53,276 bases of DNA from an uncultured Butyrivibrio sp. (GTDB lineage Bacteria > Bacillota > Clostridia > Lachnospirales > Lachnospiraceae): assembly GCA_945928575.1 (NCBI GenBank), contig CAMENP010000016.1, forward strand, positions 1 through 53,276, given 5' to 3'. Made by a program: the position numbers and the translations under genes. Position 1 is the stretch's first letter, and the number at the start of each line of letters is the position of its first letter. Positions 11,421 through 20,252 of the stretch are shown here, in pieces. Under the pieces are notes generated by a model. The model was given only the letters and a program-made list of their open reading frames with translations, was not told the DNA's origin and made no database searches.

Positions 11421-12656
11421 ATGATTTTTTTAACACAGGAAACAGGATTCCTTAAGCCGATAGCATGGCTCCTTGGCCAGATATTCAATTTCCTCTTCAT
11501 GTTTGTTGAGAAAATAGGAATTCCTAATATCGGATTATGTGTTATTTTATTTACGATTATTGTCAGACTTATCATGATGCCTCTTACTATTAAGCAGCAG
11601 AAGTTTTCAAAGCTGTCTAATATGATGAATCCTGAGATTCAGGCTATTCAGGCAAAATACAAAGATAAGAAAGACAATGAGTCAATGCTGAAGATGAATG
11701 CTGAGACGAAGGCCGTTTATGAGAAGTACGGTACTTCTCCGACGGGCGGATGTCTTGTAATGCTCATCCAGCTTCCGATTATGTTTGCTCTTTACAGAGT
11801 AATCTATAAGATTCCGGGATATGTAAGCTCAATCAAGTCTATCTGCAGTAATATCTATGATAAGATTTCTTCAATCAGCGGATGGCAGGATATACTTGAG
11901 AAAAATGATATTACAGGTCTTGGAGATACAGCCAATTCGTTTATAGATAAGATTTATACTTTTTCCGCTTCTACATGGAATAAGATAACCGGAATAAGTG
12001 AATTTTCATCGGTATCGGATTCTGTAGCGGCTGAATCGGACAAGCTTCAGCATATTACCAATTTCTTCGGAATCAACCTTACACAGGCACCGGGATGGAA
12101 ATGGAGCTGGGCTCTTCTTATTCCTCTCCTCGCAGGTCTTACACAGTGGTTAAGTGCCAAGCTTATGGAGAATAAGAATGCGACATCCAATAATTCCCAG
12201 CAGCAGGGTATGGCAGGTTCAATGAAAGTAATGAATACGATCATGCCTATCATGTCAGCATTTTTCTGTATTACTTTCCCTGCATGTATCGGTATTTACT
12301 GGATCACAAGTTCAGTTGTCCAGATTGTACAGCAGCTTATTATCAACAGCAAGATGAATCATGTTGATGTTGAACAGATGGTTCAGGAAAATATTGATAA
12401 GCTTAATGCAAAGCGCGCCAAGAAGGGACTTCCTCCTAAGAAAATAACCAATACGGCTACAGCATATGTTGAGCAGGTTAAGAAGCAGGAAGCACGCGAG
12501 GAACGCAAAGAACAGCGTGACGAAGAGATTAAGAAAGCAACCGATTATTACAAAAATACTTCCGCCAAGCCGGGAAGCCTTGCAGCCAAGGCCAACATGG
12601 TTAAGATGTTTAATGAAAGAAACAATGGCGGCAATGATGATAACAAAAAAGAATAG
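11421..12656 (+). CDS. yidC: Membrane protein insertase YidC/Oxa1
   Basis: YidC inserts and folds membrane proteins alone or with SecYEG. The 411-residue chain has a first membrane segment at about 12-35 and a second at about 38-57 that holds the key arginine (FTIIVRLIMMPLT), a charged hairpin, then SPTGGCLVMLIQLPIMFALY near 110 and two further segments in the C-terminal third. No lipoprotein signal is seen, unlike SpoIIIJ. A long polar insert (about 135-210) separates segments 3 and 4. The basic tail (about 335-411, rich in Lys and Glu) could contact ribosomes. GGAG precedes the ATG. Confidence 0.95.
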   Translation: MIFLTQETGFLKPIAWLLGQIFNFLFMFVEKIGIPNIGLCVILFTIIVRLIMMPLTIKQQKFSKLSNMMNPEIQAIQAKYKDKKDNESMLKMNAETKAVYEKYGTSPTGGCLVMLIQLPIMFALYRVIYKIPGYVSSIKSICSNIYDKISSISGWQDILEKNDITGLGDTANSFIDKIYTFSASTWNKITGISEFSSVSDSVAAESDKLQHITNFFGINLTQAPGWKWSWALLIPLLAGLTQWLSAKLMENKNATSNNSQQQGMAGSMKVMNTIMPIMSAFFCITFPACIGIYWITSSVVQIVQQLIINSKMNHVDVEQMVQENIDKLNAKRAKKGLPPKKITNTATAYVEQVKKQEAREERKEQRDEEIKKATDYYKNTSAKPGSLAAKANMVKMFNERNNGGNDDNKKE

Positions 12657-12667
12657 AGGGATATCTT

Positions 12668-13294
12668 ATGGAGAAGATTGAAGTTACGGGCAAAACCGTT
12701 GAAGAAGCATTAACCAATGCTTTGCTTAAGCTCGAGACTACAAGTGATAAGGTAGAATATGAGGTACTTGAGAAAGGTTCCTCAGGAATCCTCGGTATCT
12801 TCAACAGCAAGCCGGCTAAGATTCTTATCTGGAAGAAAGCCACTATGGAAGATAACGTAAGAGATTTCCTTAACGATATTTTCGGCGCCATGAAAATGGA
12901 AGTCAAGATTGATATAAATATCGATAATGAAGAAGATACAATTAATATCAATCTTTCAGGAGAAGATATGGGAGTTCTCATCGGTAAGAGAGGACAGACC
13001 CTTGATTCACTTCAGTACCTTGTAAGTCTTGTTGCAAATAAGGAAAGTGAGAAGTATTTCAGGGTTAAGCTTGACACTGAGAACTACAGAGAGAGAAGAA
13101 AAGAAACTCTTGAATCACTTGCCAAGAATATAGCATACAGAGTTAAGAGAACAAGAAAGTCGGTTTCACTTGAGCCGATGAATCCTTATGAGAGAAGAAT
13201 TATTCATTCAACTCTTCAGAATGATAAATATGTATCAACTAAGAGTGAAGGCGAAGAACCTTTCAGACATGTTGTTGTATTTATGAAAAAGTAA
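12668..13294 (+). CDS. jag: RNA-binding protein Jag (KhpB/EloR)
   Basis: This 208-residue protein has the three expected parts: the Jag-N domain (1-55, with EVTGKTVEEAL and GSSGILGIF), a KH domain (about 75-130, with GVLIGKRGQTLDSLQYL) and an R3H domain (about 140-208, with ENYRERRKETL, EPMNPYERRIIH and SEGEEPFRHVVV). KhpB binds RNA and, in streptococci, affects cell elongation with KhpA. It is the last gene of the rpmH operon, 11 bases after yidC, and is followed by a terminator. Confidence 0.95.
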   Translation: MEKIEVTGKTVEEALTNALLKLETTSDKVEYEVLEKGSSGILGIFNSKPAKILIWKKATMEDNVRDFLNDIFGAMKMEVKIDINIDNEEDTININLSGEDMGVLIGKRGQTLDSLQYLVSLVANKESEKYFRVKLDTENYRERRKETLESLAKNIAYRVKRTRKSVSLEPMNPYERRIIHSTLQNDKYVSTKSEGEEPFRHVVVFMKK

Positions 13295-13299
13295 TTTTT

Positions 13300-13328
13300 A
13301 GGGATGTGAGATACTTCACATCCCTTTT
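13300..13328 (+). terminator. Terminator of the rpmH-jag operon
   Basis: AGGGATGTGA (13300-13309) pairs with TCACATCCCT (13316-13325) over a 6-base loop and runs into TTTT. It separates jag from mnmE, which may use a weak promoter further on (TTTACT near 13326 with TAGTAT near 13350, 18-base spacing). Confidence 0.85.
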
Positions 13329-13375
13329 ACTTTGTAGTAAAATGATTAATAGTATGGGATTTTGTAAGGAGCATT

Positions 13376-14752
13376 ATGATTAAAGAAACTATTGCAGCAA
13401 TTGCAACCGGAATGTCTAATTCCGGAATAGGAATAATAAGAATGAGCGGTCCGGAAGCAATAAGTATAGCTGACAGCATTTTTGTATCTGCCAGAAAGAA
13501 CTTCAGATTGTCGGATGCAGCGACACATACCGTGCATTACGGTAATATAGTATATGAAGATAATATAATAGATGAAGTGCTCGTTATAATTATGAAAGCA
13601 CCGAACAGTTACACCAGGGAAGATGTTGTGGAAATAGACTGTCATGGCGGTGTATATGTGATGAAGAAGATTCTGGATGTTCTTATCAAAAGCGGAGCAA
13701 GGACGGCGGAACCGGGAGAATTTACCAAGAGGGCTTTCTTGAACGGAAGAATAGACCTGGCGCAGGCGGAAGCGGTTATTGACATAATCAATTCCAAGAA
13801 TAAATATGCGCTCAGTAATTCCGTTAAGCTCTTGAACGGTAAATTATCAGAGCAGATTACGGAAATAAGAAAGGACCTTATTAATAATATAGCTTATATA
13901 GAAGCGGCTCTTGATGATCCTGAACATATTTCTTTGGATAATTATGGGGATAAATTGTTGATAACTGTGGATAACTATATTGATAAAGTGGATAACCTTA
14001 TAAAAACCGTGGATAACGGCAAGATTTTTACACAGGGAGTCAAGACAGTTATAATCGGAAAGCCAAATGCCGGTAAATCAAGCATTTTAAATATACTTGC
14101 CGGATATGACCGCGCGATAGTTACTGATATAGCCGGTACGACAAGGGACACAATAGAGGAACAGATTAATCTTGCGGGAATTACCCTTAATCTTGTAGAT
14201 ACAGCCGGAATCAGAAATACAAAAGATGTTGTTGAAGAGATTGGTGTAAATAAAGCCAAAGAACTTGTGGGCGAAGCAGACCTTATTCTTTATGTAGTGG
14301 ATTCATCCACTGAACTTGATGAGAATGATTATGATATCCTTAATATAATTAAGGATCGTAAAACAGTGATACTTCTTAATAAATCAGACCTTGATACGGT
14401 AACGGATGCGGACAGGATAGCGGATATTACCGACAGTAAAGTTATTTCTGTTTCGGCAAAGGACAATACCGGGCTGGATGAATTGTCGGATGCCATTGTT
14501 GAACTTTTTGCATCCGGCGAGATAGATTATAATGATGAAGTGTATGTATCAGGAGAACGCAATAAAGAAGCCCTTGAGGAAACACTGGAGAGTCTTAAAC
14601 TTGTAAAAAAGAGTATTACGGAAGGCCTTCCGGAGGATTTCTATACAATTGATCTAATGAATGCTTATGAACAGTTAGGTAAAATAACAGGTGAGTCGGT
14701 TGAAGATGACCTTGTAAATGAGATTTTCAGTAAATTCTGCATGGGCAAATAA
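13376..14752 (+). CDS. mnmE: tRNA modification GTPase MnmE
   Basis: MnmE works with MnmG to place the carboxymethylaminomethyl group on U34 of tRNAs. The 458-residue chain has the folate-binding N-terminal domain (1-120), a helical domain, the inserted G domain with GKPNAGKSS (about 225), TTRDT, DTAG and NKSD, and the C-terminal FCMGK (CxGK) motif with its catalytic-type cysteine. AAGGAG precedes the ATG. Residues about 194-214 carry three VDN repeats seven residues apart, which at DNA level are DnaA-box-like (separate entry). mnmG follows after 12 bases. Confidence 0.96.
   Translation: MIKETIAAIATGMSNSGIGIIRMSGPEAISIADSIFVSARKNFRLSDAATHTVHYGNIVYEDNIIDEVLVIIMKAPNSYTREDVVEIDCHGGVYVMKKILDVLIKSGARTAEPGEFTKRAFLNGRIDLAQAEAVIDIINSKNKYALSNSVKLLNGKLSEQITEIRKDLINNIAYIEAALDDPEHISLDNYGDKLLITVDNYIDKVDNLIKTVDNGKIFTQGVKTVIIGKPNAGKSSILNILAGYDRAIVTDIAGTTRDTIEEQINLAGITLNLVDTAGIRNTKDVVEEIGVNKAKELVGEADLILYVVDSSTELDENDYDILNIIKDRKTVILLNKSDLDTVTDADRIADITDSKVISVSAKDNTGLDELSDAIVELFASGEIDYNDEVYVSGERNKEALEETLESLKLVKKSITEGLPEDFYTIDLMNAYEQLGKITGESVEDDLVNEIFSKFCMGK
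13933..14016 (-). repeat. Helically phased DnaA-box array inside mnmE
   Basis: Five 9-mers, all in the minus orientation: TTATCCAAA (13933-13941), TTATCAACA (13956-13964), the perfect TTATCCACA (13966-13974), TTATCCACT (13987-13995) and TTATCCACG (14008-14016). Start distances are 23, 10, 21 and 21 bases, close to whole helical turns. The last three encode VDN at seven-codon steps. Binding by DnaA is inferred from sequence only. Confidence 0.55.
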
Positions 14753-14764
14753 CAGGAGAAACAG

Positions 14765-16639
14765 ATGAACGTAGTTGAGAATTATGATGTAGCCGTTGTA
14801 GGAGCCGGTCATGCCGGATGTGAAGCGGCATTGGCATGCGCAAGACTTGGTCTTGAGACAATAATGTTTACGGTAAGCGTCGAAAGTATTGCTTTGATGC
14901 CTTGTAATCCTAATATAGGAGGAAGCTCCAAGGGGCATCTTGTGAGGGAACTGGATGCACTCGGCGGCGAAATGGGTAAAAATATAGACGCGACTTTCAT
15001 ACAGTCAAAGATGCTTAATAAATCCAAGGGTCCGGCTGTTCATTCTTTAAGGGCACAGGCGGATAAACAGGAATATTCAAAGCGTATGAGAAACGTGTTG
15101 GAAAATACAGACCATCTCACAATAAGACAGGCAGAAGTATCAGAACTTATAGCAGAAGACGGAATCATCAAAGGTCTGAAAACTTTCTCTGGAGCTGTTT
15201 ATAATACTAAGGCAGTAGTACTTTGTACAGGTACATACCTTAAGGCAAGATGTATATTCGGAGATGTAAGTTATTACACTGGTCCGAACGGACTTCTGGC
15301 GGCCAACTATCTTTCAGACTCAATGAGAAAGTTAGGTATAGAACTTGTCAGGTTCAAGACAGGAACGCCTGCCCGTGTGGATGGTAGAACCATTGATTTC
15401 GATAAAATGGAAGAGCAGTGCGGAGATACACCTATCGTACCTTTTTCTTTCACAACTGACCCTGATGATGTCCAGAAAGAGCAGATTTCATGCTGGCTTA
15501 CATATACTAACGAAAAGACACATGACATAATCCGTAAAAATATCGACCGTTCCCCGTTATACTCAGGTGTAATCCACGGAACAGGTCCCAGATACTGCCC
15601 TTCGATAGAAGATAAGGTAATGAGATTTGCGGATAAAGACAGGCACCAGGTATTTATTGAGCCGGAAGGCAATTATACACATGAATGGTATCTCGGCGGA
15701 ATGTCAAGCTCACTCCCTGAAGATGTACAATATGACATGTATCATACTGTGCCGGGGCTGGAACATGCTAAGATAGTCAGAAATGCATACGCTATTGAAT
15801 ATGACTGCATTAATCCTATACAGCTTAAGCCATCACTCGAATTTAAGAAAATTAAAGGACTTTTTTCGGGCGGACAGCTTAACGGAAGTTCGGGATATGA
15901 GGAAGCTGCCGTTCAGGGACTTATAGCCGGAATAAACGCGGCGATGGAAGTACTCGGAAGAGAACCTTTGATACTTGACCGTTCGGAAGCATATATCGGT
16001 GTGCTTATAGATGATCTTGTTACCAAAGAAAATCATGAACCTTATCGTATGATGACAAGCCGTGCCGAATACAGACTTTTGCTCAGACAGGACAATGCTG
16101 ATATGCGTCTTACGGAATACGGATATAAAGTAGGTCTTATATCAGAGAAAAGATATAGACACCTTCTTGAAAAGAAAGAAATGATTGATAAAGAAATCAA
16201 CAGACTGAAATCAATCGTTATAGGCGGAAGTGATTCGGTCAATGAGAAATTAATGCAGATGAACAGCACAGCACTCAATAACGGGACAAGTCTTGCAGAT
16301 CTTATCAGACGTCCTGAACTTAACTATGATATGATAACTGATTTTGATCCTGACAGACAGCCGCTTCCGAAAGATGTTATTGAACAGGTCAATATTAATA
16401 TTAAATACGAAGGATATATATCAAGAGAATTAAAGCAGGTTGAACACTTTAAGAAACTTGAGAAAAAGCTTATACCTGCGGATATTGATTATGATGATAT
16501 AAGCGGACTCAGAATCGAAGCAAGACAGAAACTTAAAAGCTATTCACCGCGGTCAATCGGACAGGCGTCCAGAATATCCGGAGTCTCACCGGCAGATATT
16601 ACAGTTTTACTTGTATATATGGAACAGCACAGGAGGTAA
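14765..16639 (+). CDS. mnmG: tRNA uridine-5-carboxymethylaminomethyl modification enzyme MnmG
   Basis: MnmG (GidA) is the FAD- and NADH-dependent partner of MnmE. The 624-residue length is usual. The N terminus has the dinucleotide motif [14 protein letters not shown], then [17 protein letters not shown] and the signature QLKPSLEFK(K)IKGLFSGGQ with [10 protein letters not shown] near residue 380. The C-terminal helical part ends with [29 protein letters not shown] precedes the ATG. It is 3 bases from rsmG. Confidence 0.97.
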   Translation: MNVVENYDVAVVGAGHAGCEAALACARLGLETIMFTVSVESIALMPCNPNIGGSSKGHLVRELDALGGEMGKNIDATFIQSKMLNKSKGPAVHSLRAQADKQEYSKRMRNVLENTDHLTIRQAEVSELIAEDGIIKGLKTFSGAVYNTKAVVLCTGTYLKARCIFGDVSYYTGPNGLLAANYLSDSMRKLGIELVRFKTGTPARVDGRTIDFDKMEEQCGDTPIVPFSFTTDPDDVQKEQISCWLTYTNEKTHDIIRKNIDRSPLYSGVIHGTGPRYCPSIEDKVMRFADKDRHQVFIEPEGNYTHEWYLGGMSSSLPEDVQYDMYHTVPGLEHAKIVRNAYAIEYDCINPIQLKPSLEFKKIKGLFSGGQLNGSSGYEEAAVQGLIAGINAAMEVLGREPLILDRSEAYIGVLIDDLVTKENHEPYRMMTSRAEYRLLLRQDNADMRLTEYGYKVGLISEKRYRHLLEKKEMIDKEINRLKSIVIGGSDSVNEKLMQMNSTALNNGTSLADLIRRPELNYDMITDFDPDRQPLPKDVIEQVNINIKYEGYISRELKQVEHFKKLEKKLIPADIDYDDISGLRIEARQKLKSYSPRSIGQASRISGVSPADITVLLVYMEQHRR

Positions 16640-16642
16640 TAT

Positions 16643-17353
16643 ATGTCTGAGATAAAAGAAGTATTTGATAAAATGCATATTGAACTTTCGGATAATGCAG
16701 TAGATCTTTTGAATCATTATTACGAAATGCTGATAGAAACCAATAAGGTTATGAACCTTACAGCTATTACCGAATATAGTGAAGTTATAATAAAACATTT
16801 TGCGGATAGTGCAGCAATCGGATGTATCACAGACATGAACAGAAAACTTAATGTTATCGATGTAGGTACCGGAGCAGGTTTTCCGGGAATAGTACTCAAG
16901 ATAGTATATCCTCAGTTATCTGTCGTCTTACTGGATTCGCTCAATAAAAGAGTAAATTTTCTTAAAAATGTTATAACAGAACTTGAACTTACTGATATAA
17001 GTGCAATTCATGGCAGAGCGGAAGATATTGCAAGAAACAAGGATTATCGTGAGAAATTTGATCTGTGTGTATCACGTGCTGTTGCCAATATGTCATCCCT
17101 ATCGGAATATTGTCTCCCATTTGTTAAAGTAGGAGGAAAGTTTATTCCTTACAAAGCGGATGGATGTGATGAAGAAGTAAGGACAGCTTCTAAAGCAGTC
17201 AATATTCTTGGTGGTAAAATTCAAAAAATTGATTCTTATGTGATTCCGGATACAGACATTTGCCGCAAATTTGTTATAGTTGATAAACTAAGAAATACAT
17301 CGGCTAAATATCCTCGTAAAGCCGGACTCCCAACGAAGGAACCACTTATATAA
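16643..17353 (+). CDS. rsmG: 16S rRNA (guanine-527-N7) methyltransferase RsmG
   Basis: RsmG methylates G527 of 16S rRNA with S-adenosylmethionine. The 236-residue protein has the N-terminal helical region NKVMNLTAIT and the SAM motif VIDVGTGAGFPGIVLKI near residue 70, followed by LLDSLNKRVNFL and SRAVANMSSLSEY. AGGAGG precedes the ATG and overlaps the mnmG stop region. Order mnmE-mnmG-rsmG-parA-parB is standard in Firmicutes. Confidence 0.96.
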   Translation: MSEIKEVFDKMHIELSDNAVDLLNHYYEMLIETNKVMNLTAITEYSEVIIKHFADSAAIGCITDMNRKLNVIDVGTGAGFPGIVLKIVYPQLSVVLLDSLNKRVNFLKNVITELELTDISAIHGRAEDIARNKDYREKFDLCVSRAVANMSSLSEYCLPFVKVGGKFIPYKADGCDEEVRTASKAVNILGGKIQKIDSYVIPDTDICRKFVIVDKLRNTSAKYPRKAGLPTKEPLI

Positions 17354-17363
17354 AGGAGATTTT

Positions 17364-17816
17364 ATGGATAACGTATTAGAGTTTCTCATAGAGATTGATA
17401 ACGAATATAAAACGCGTTATCTTTCGTACGATCAGGATATATCCAGAGTTAAGGAACATATAGCAGACACTGAGAAAAAAATTTCTGAAATAAAAAGTTC
17501 TATCGATGAATCATATGCAGTAATGTCGTCAAGCCAGACAGCTAATGAAATTGAAAATACTGAATTACAAAGCTTGACAATATTGCTTACAGAATACAGA
17601 ACTAACTTATCCGAACTCAGTGTTAATTTAGAAAGCTGTGCGCATAAAGTTGATAAAACTGAACAGATAATTAAAGAGTACAATGAAAATAAATCTACTG
17701 TACCGGTTGACGGAAGATTAAAAGATAAACTTGAACTTGTACTGAAATTGATGAAACCTGATCCCGAAAGGGCAAAGCAGGAATTGACTGCAATAATTAA
17801 AAATATCAACAAATAA
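17364..17816 (+). CDS. Unknown coiled-coil protein between rsmG and parS
   Basis: I do not recognise this 150-residue protein. It is soluble, acidic and almost wholly helical, with heptad-like coiled coil over about residues 20-110 (VKEHIADTEKKISEIKSSI and later segments), then a short linker (NKSTVPVDG) and a helical tail (KDKLELVLKLMKPDPERAKQ). AAAGGAG precedes the ATG 10 bases after rsmG, so it is co-transcribed with it. Its stop codon directly abuts the first parS site, and parA starts 171 bases later. The position suggests, without proof, a link to chromosome segregation. It has no transmembrane segment. Confidence 0.75.
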   Translation: MDNVLEFLIEIDNEYKTRYLSYDQDISRVKEHIADTEKKISEIKSSIDESYAVMSSSQTANEIENTELQSLTILLTEYRTNLSELSVNLESCAHKVDKTEQIIKEYNENKSTVPVDGRLKDKLELVLKLMKPDPERAKQELTAIIKNINK

Positions 17817-17832
17817 TGTTTCACGTGAAACA
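17817..17832. other. parS site 1
   Basis: TGTTTCACGTGAAACA is the exact 16-base consensus bound by ParB in Bacillus and relatives. It begins on the base after the stop codon of the preceding coiled-coil gene. Confidence 0.95.
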
Positions 17833-17855
17833 TAAAATATGTTCAATACACAAGA

Positions 17856-17871
17856 TGTTTCACGTGAAACA
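17856..17871. other. parS site 2 (extended palindrome)
   Basis: Exact copy of TGTTTCACGTGAAACA. Here the symmetry extends four bases further on each side, so 17852-17875 is a perfect 24-base palindrome. The site starts 39 bases after site 1. Confidence 0.95.
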
Positions 17872-17893
17872 TCTTAACAGATATATACAGAAT

Positions 17894-17909
17894 TGTTTCA
17901 CGTGAAACA
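17894..17909. other. parS site 3
   Basis: Third exact copy of TGTTTCACGTGAAACA, with one extra symmetric base each side (17893-17910). It starts 38 bases after site 2 and lies just upstream of the parA promoter, so bound ParB could also affect parAB transcription (inferred). Confidence 0.95.
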
Positions 17910-17938
17910 AAATAAGAGTAGTATTTGATCGAAAATGG

Positions 17939-17947
17939 TGTTATAAT
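17939..17947 (+). promoter_or_regulatory. Extended -10 promoter of parAB
   Basis: TGTTATAAT (17939-17947) is an extended -10 element with no good -35 at the usual distance. It lies 40 bases before the parA ATG and 30 bases after parS site 3. Confidence 0.5.
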
Positions 17948-17987
17948 GGTAACACAATAAAGCATCGGATATACATTGGAGGATAGA

Positions 17988-18764
17988 ATGGGCAGAATTA
18001 TAGCGATTGCAAATCAGAAGGGTGGAGTTGGTAAAACGACAACCACAATTAACCTTGCAGCATGCCTTGCCGAGAAAGACCAGCATGTTCTTGTAATAGA
18101 TATAGACCCACAGGGAAATACAACCAGTGGATTTGGTATAGAGAAAGAAGAACTCGAGAATACAATATATGAATTAATTCTTGGAGAATGTTCTTTAGAA
18201 CAGTGCCTTATAAAGAATGCAGTTGATAACCTTGATGTATTACCGTCCAATGTTAATCTCGCTGGTGCGGAGATAGATTTGATAGGCGTTGAAGACAGAG
18301 AATATATTCTGAAAAATAAGATTTCACCTATAATAGATGATTATGATTATATTATTATTGACTGCCCACCTTCATTGACGATGCTTACAGTTAATGCAAT
18401 GACTACAGCCAATACGGTACTGGTACCTATTCAGTGTGAATATTATGCACTGGAGGGACTATCTCAATTATTACATACGATTAATCTTGTAAAAAACAGG
18501 CTTAATCCGGAACTTGAGATGGAAGGCGTTGTATTTACCATGTTTAACAGCAGAACAAACCTTTCATTGCAAGTAGTTGAGAATGTCAAAGACAATCTTA
18601 ACCAGACTATATATAAAACAATAATTCCGAGAAATGTAAGACTGGCGGAGGCTCCGAGCCATGGTGTTCCTATCAATATATATGATCCGAAGTCAGCAGG
18701 AGCGGAAAGCTATAGATTATTAGCTGATGAAGTAATGCATAGAGGAGAAGAAGAATGGCAGTAA
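17988..18764 (+). CDS. parA: Chromosome partitioning ATPase ParA (Soj)
   Basis: ParA/Soj is a DNA-binding P-loop ATPase that moves ParB-parS complexes and, in Bacillus, also modulates DnaA. The 258-residue protein has the deviant Walker A motif KGGVGKTTTTINL near residue 11, the DPQGN motif and YIIIDCPPSLTMLTVNA. I use the ATG at 17988 because GGAGGATA lies just upstream; a TTG at 17976 would place this sequence inside the gene. It overlaps parB by 10 bases. Confidence 0.96.
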   Translation: MGRIIAIANQKGGVGKTTTTINLAACLAEKDQHVLVIDIDPQGNTTSGFGIEKEELENTIYELILGECSLEQCLIKNAVDNLDVLPSNVNLAGAEIDLIGVEDREYILKNKISPIIDDYDYIIIDCPPSLTMLTVNAMTTANTVLVPIQCEYYALEGLSQLLHTINLVKNRLNPELEMEGVVFTMFNSRTNLSLQVVENVKDNLNQTIYKTIIPRNVRLAEAPSHGVPINIYDPKSAGAESYRLLADEVMHRGEEEWQ

Positions 18765-19654
18765 AAAAAGGTCTTGGTAAAGGTCTCGGAAACCTTATAC
18801 CTGAAAGTGATAAAGAAGCACAGAAGACAAAAGTAGTTGAAAAAGTAGTAGAGAAGAAAGTAATAGTAAAGGAACCGGCTGAAACCATAGTAAAGATTAA
18901 CGAAGTTGAGCCTAATAAGAATCAGCCAAGACGCACGTTTGATGAAGATGCACTCTTAGAACTTGCAGAGTCAATCAAACAGCATGGCGTAATTCAGCCT
19001 CTTATTGTTAAGAAGAGAGACAAATATTATGAGATAATTGCCGGTGAGAGAAGATGGAGAGCTGCCAAAATGGCCGGCTTGAAGGAAGTTCCGATCGTAA
19101 TCAAGGATCTGAGCGACCAGGAGATAATGGAAGTAGCGCTTATTGAGAACATACAGCGTGAGGATCTTAATCCGATAGAAGAAGCACAGGCATATCAGAG
19201 ATTGATTAAAGAATATAACTATAAGCAGGACGAACTTGCGGAAAGAGTATCCAAGAGCCGTGTCGCAGTTACCAATTCAATGCGTTTATTGAAACTGGAT
19301 GAACGTGTTCAGAAAATGGTAGTGGACGATATGATTTCGGCAGGACATGCAAGGGCATTACTTGCGATAGCGGATAATGAGAAACAGTACACGATTGCAA
19401 TGAAAGTATTCGATGAGAAACTCAGTGTTCGTGAGACAGAAAAGCTTATTAAGAATCTGGACAAGCAGATAAAACCAAAAGTTAATACAACCCCTGAAAA
19501 TGATTTTATATACCGGGATATTGAGAATAAACTTAAAGAGTCCATGGGAACCAAGGTTGTTATTCACAACAAAGACAATAATAAAGGCAAAATAGAAATA
19601 GAATATTATTCACAGGATGATTTTGAGAGAATTGTGGATATATTAAAGAAGTAG
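18755..19654 (+). CDS. parB: Chromosome partitioning protein ParB (Spo0J)
   Basis: ParB is a CTP-dependent clamp that loads at parS and spreads along DNA. The 299-residue protein has a basic N terminus with KKGLGKGLGNLIPE (ParA-stimulating region), the CTP-binding boxes (HGVIQPLIVKK, GERRWRAAKMAGL and ENIQREDLNPIEEAQAYQRL), a helix-turn-helix (about residues 150-175) and a C-terminal dimer domain. AGAGGAGAAG precedes the ATG. Three matching parS sites lie directly upstream of the operon. Confidence 0.97.
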   Translation: MAVKKGLGKGLGNLIPESDKEAQKTKVVEKVVEKKVIVKEPAETIVKINEVEPNKNQPRRTFDEDALLELAESIKQHGVIQPLIVKKRDKYYEIIAGERRWRAAKMAGLKEVPIVIKDLSDQEIMEVALIENIQREDLNPIEEAQAYQRLIKEYNYKQDELAERVSKSRVAVTNSMRLLKLDERVQKMVVDDMISAGHARALLAIADNEKQYTIAMKVFDEKLSVRETEKLIKNLDKQIKPKVNTTPENDFIYRDIENKLKESMGTKVVIHNKDNNKGKIEIEYYSQDDFERIVDILKK

Positions 19655-19679
19655 ATATGCTACAGGAGGATAACAGATA

Positions 19680-20225
19680 ATGGAAAATACGCAGACCGCC
19701 GCAAAGAATATCCTTGATTTCTTCGGGTTGTTCAGTGTGGAGACATTGTATATAATATTAGGTCTTACGGTATTGGTGATTGCACTCGTTGTATTGTATA
19801 TTGTCAATATAGTAAAGATAAAGAAACTCAATGAGAGAATTACAGAACTTACCAAAGGCAAGGACGGAAAATCTCTTGAGGAAATAATGACATCAAGGTT
19901 TGGCGAGATAGATAAGCTTAAAGCCTCAAATGCTAAACACACCAAGCAAATAAATGCAATTAACGAGGAACTGCTTTCTGTATACAAGAAGGTAGGAATT
20001 GTTAAATATGATGCATTTAACGAGATGGGCGGGAAACTTAGTTTTGCACTTGCCATGCTTGATAAATCCAATAACGGTTATGTAATTAATGCAATGCACA
20101 GCCGTGAAGGGTGTTACACATATATTAAGGAAATTGTCAAAGGAGAATCATATATTGCACTTGGAGATGAAGAGAAAAAAGCACTCGAGAGCGCTATTAA
20201 CAGTGACAGTCTCGTTACCGACTGA
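19680..20225 (+). CDS. DUF4446 membrane protein
   Basis: This 181-residue protein has one membrane segment at about residues 20-44, a coiled-coil stretch after it (KIKKLNERI, then a long helix to about 105), and a C-terminal globular part with GIVKYDAFNEMGGKLSFALAM and RESxxYIKEI-like sequence. These features match the DUF4446 family, often encoded next to parB in Firmicutes. Function is unknown. It follows parB after 25 bases with AGGAGGATAA before the ATG, so it is probably co-transcribed with parAB. Confidence 0.8.
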   Translation: MENTQTAAKNILDFFGLFSVETLYIILGLTVLVIALVVLYIVNIVKIKKLNERITELTKGKDGKSLEEIMTSRFGEIDKLKASNAKHTKQINAINEELLSVYKKVGIVKYDAFNEMGGKLSFALAMLDKSNNGYVINAMHSREGCYTYIKEIVKGESYIALGDEEKKALESAINSDSLVTD

Positions 20226-20252
20226 TAATCTTCAAGTTGCGGGGAGGTCTAT

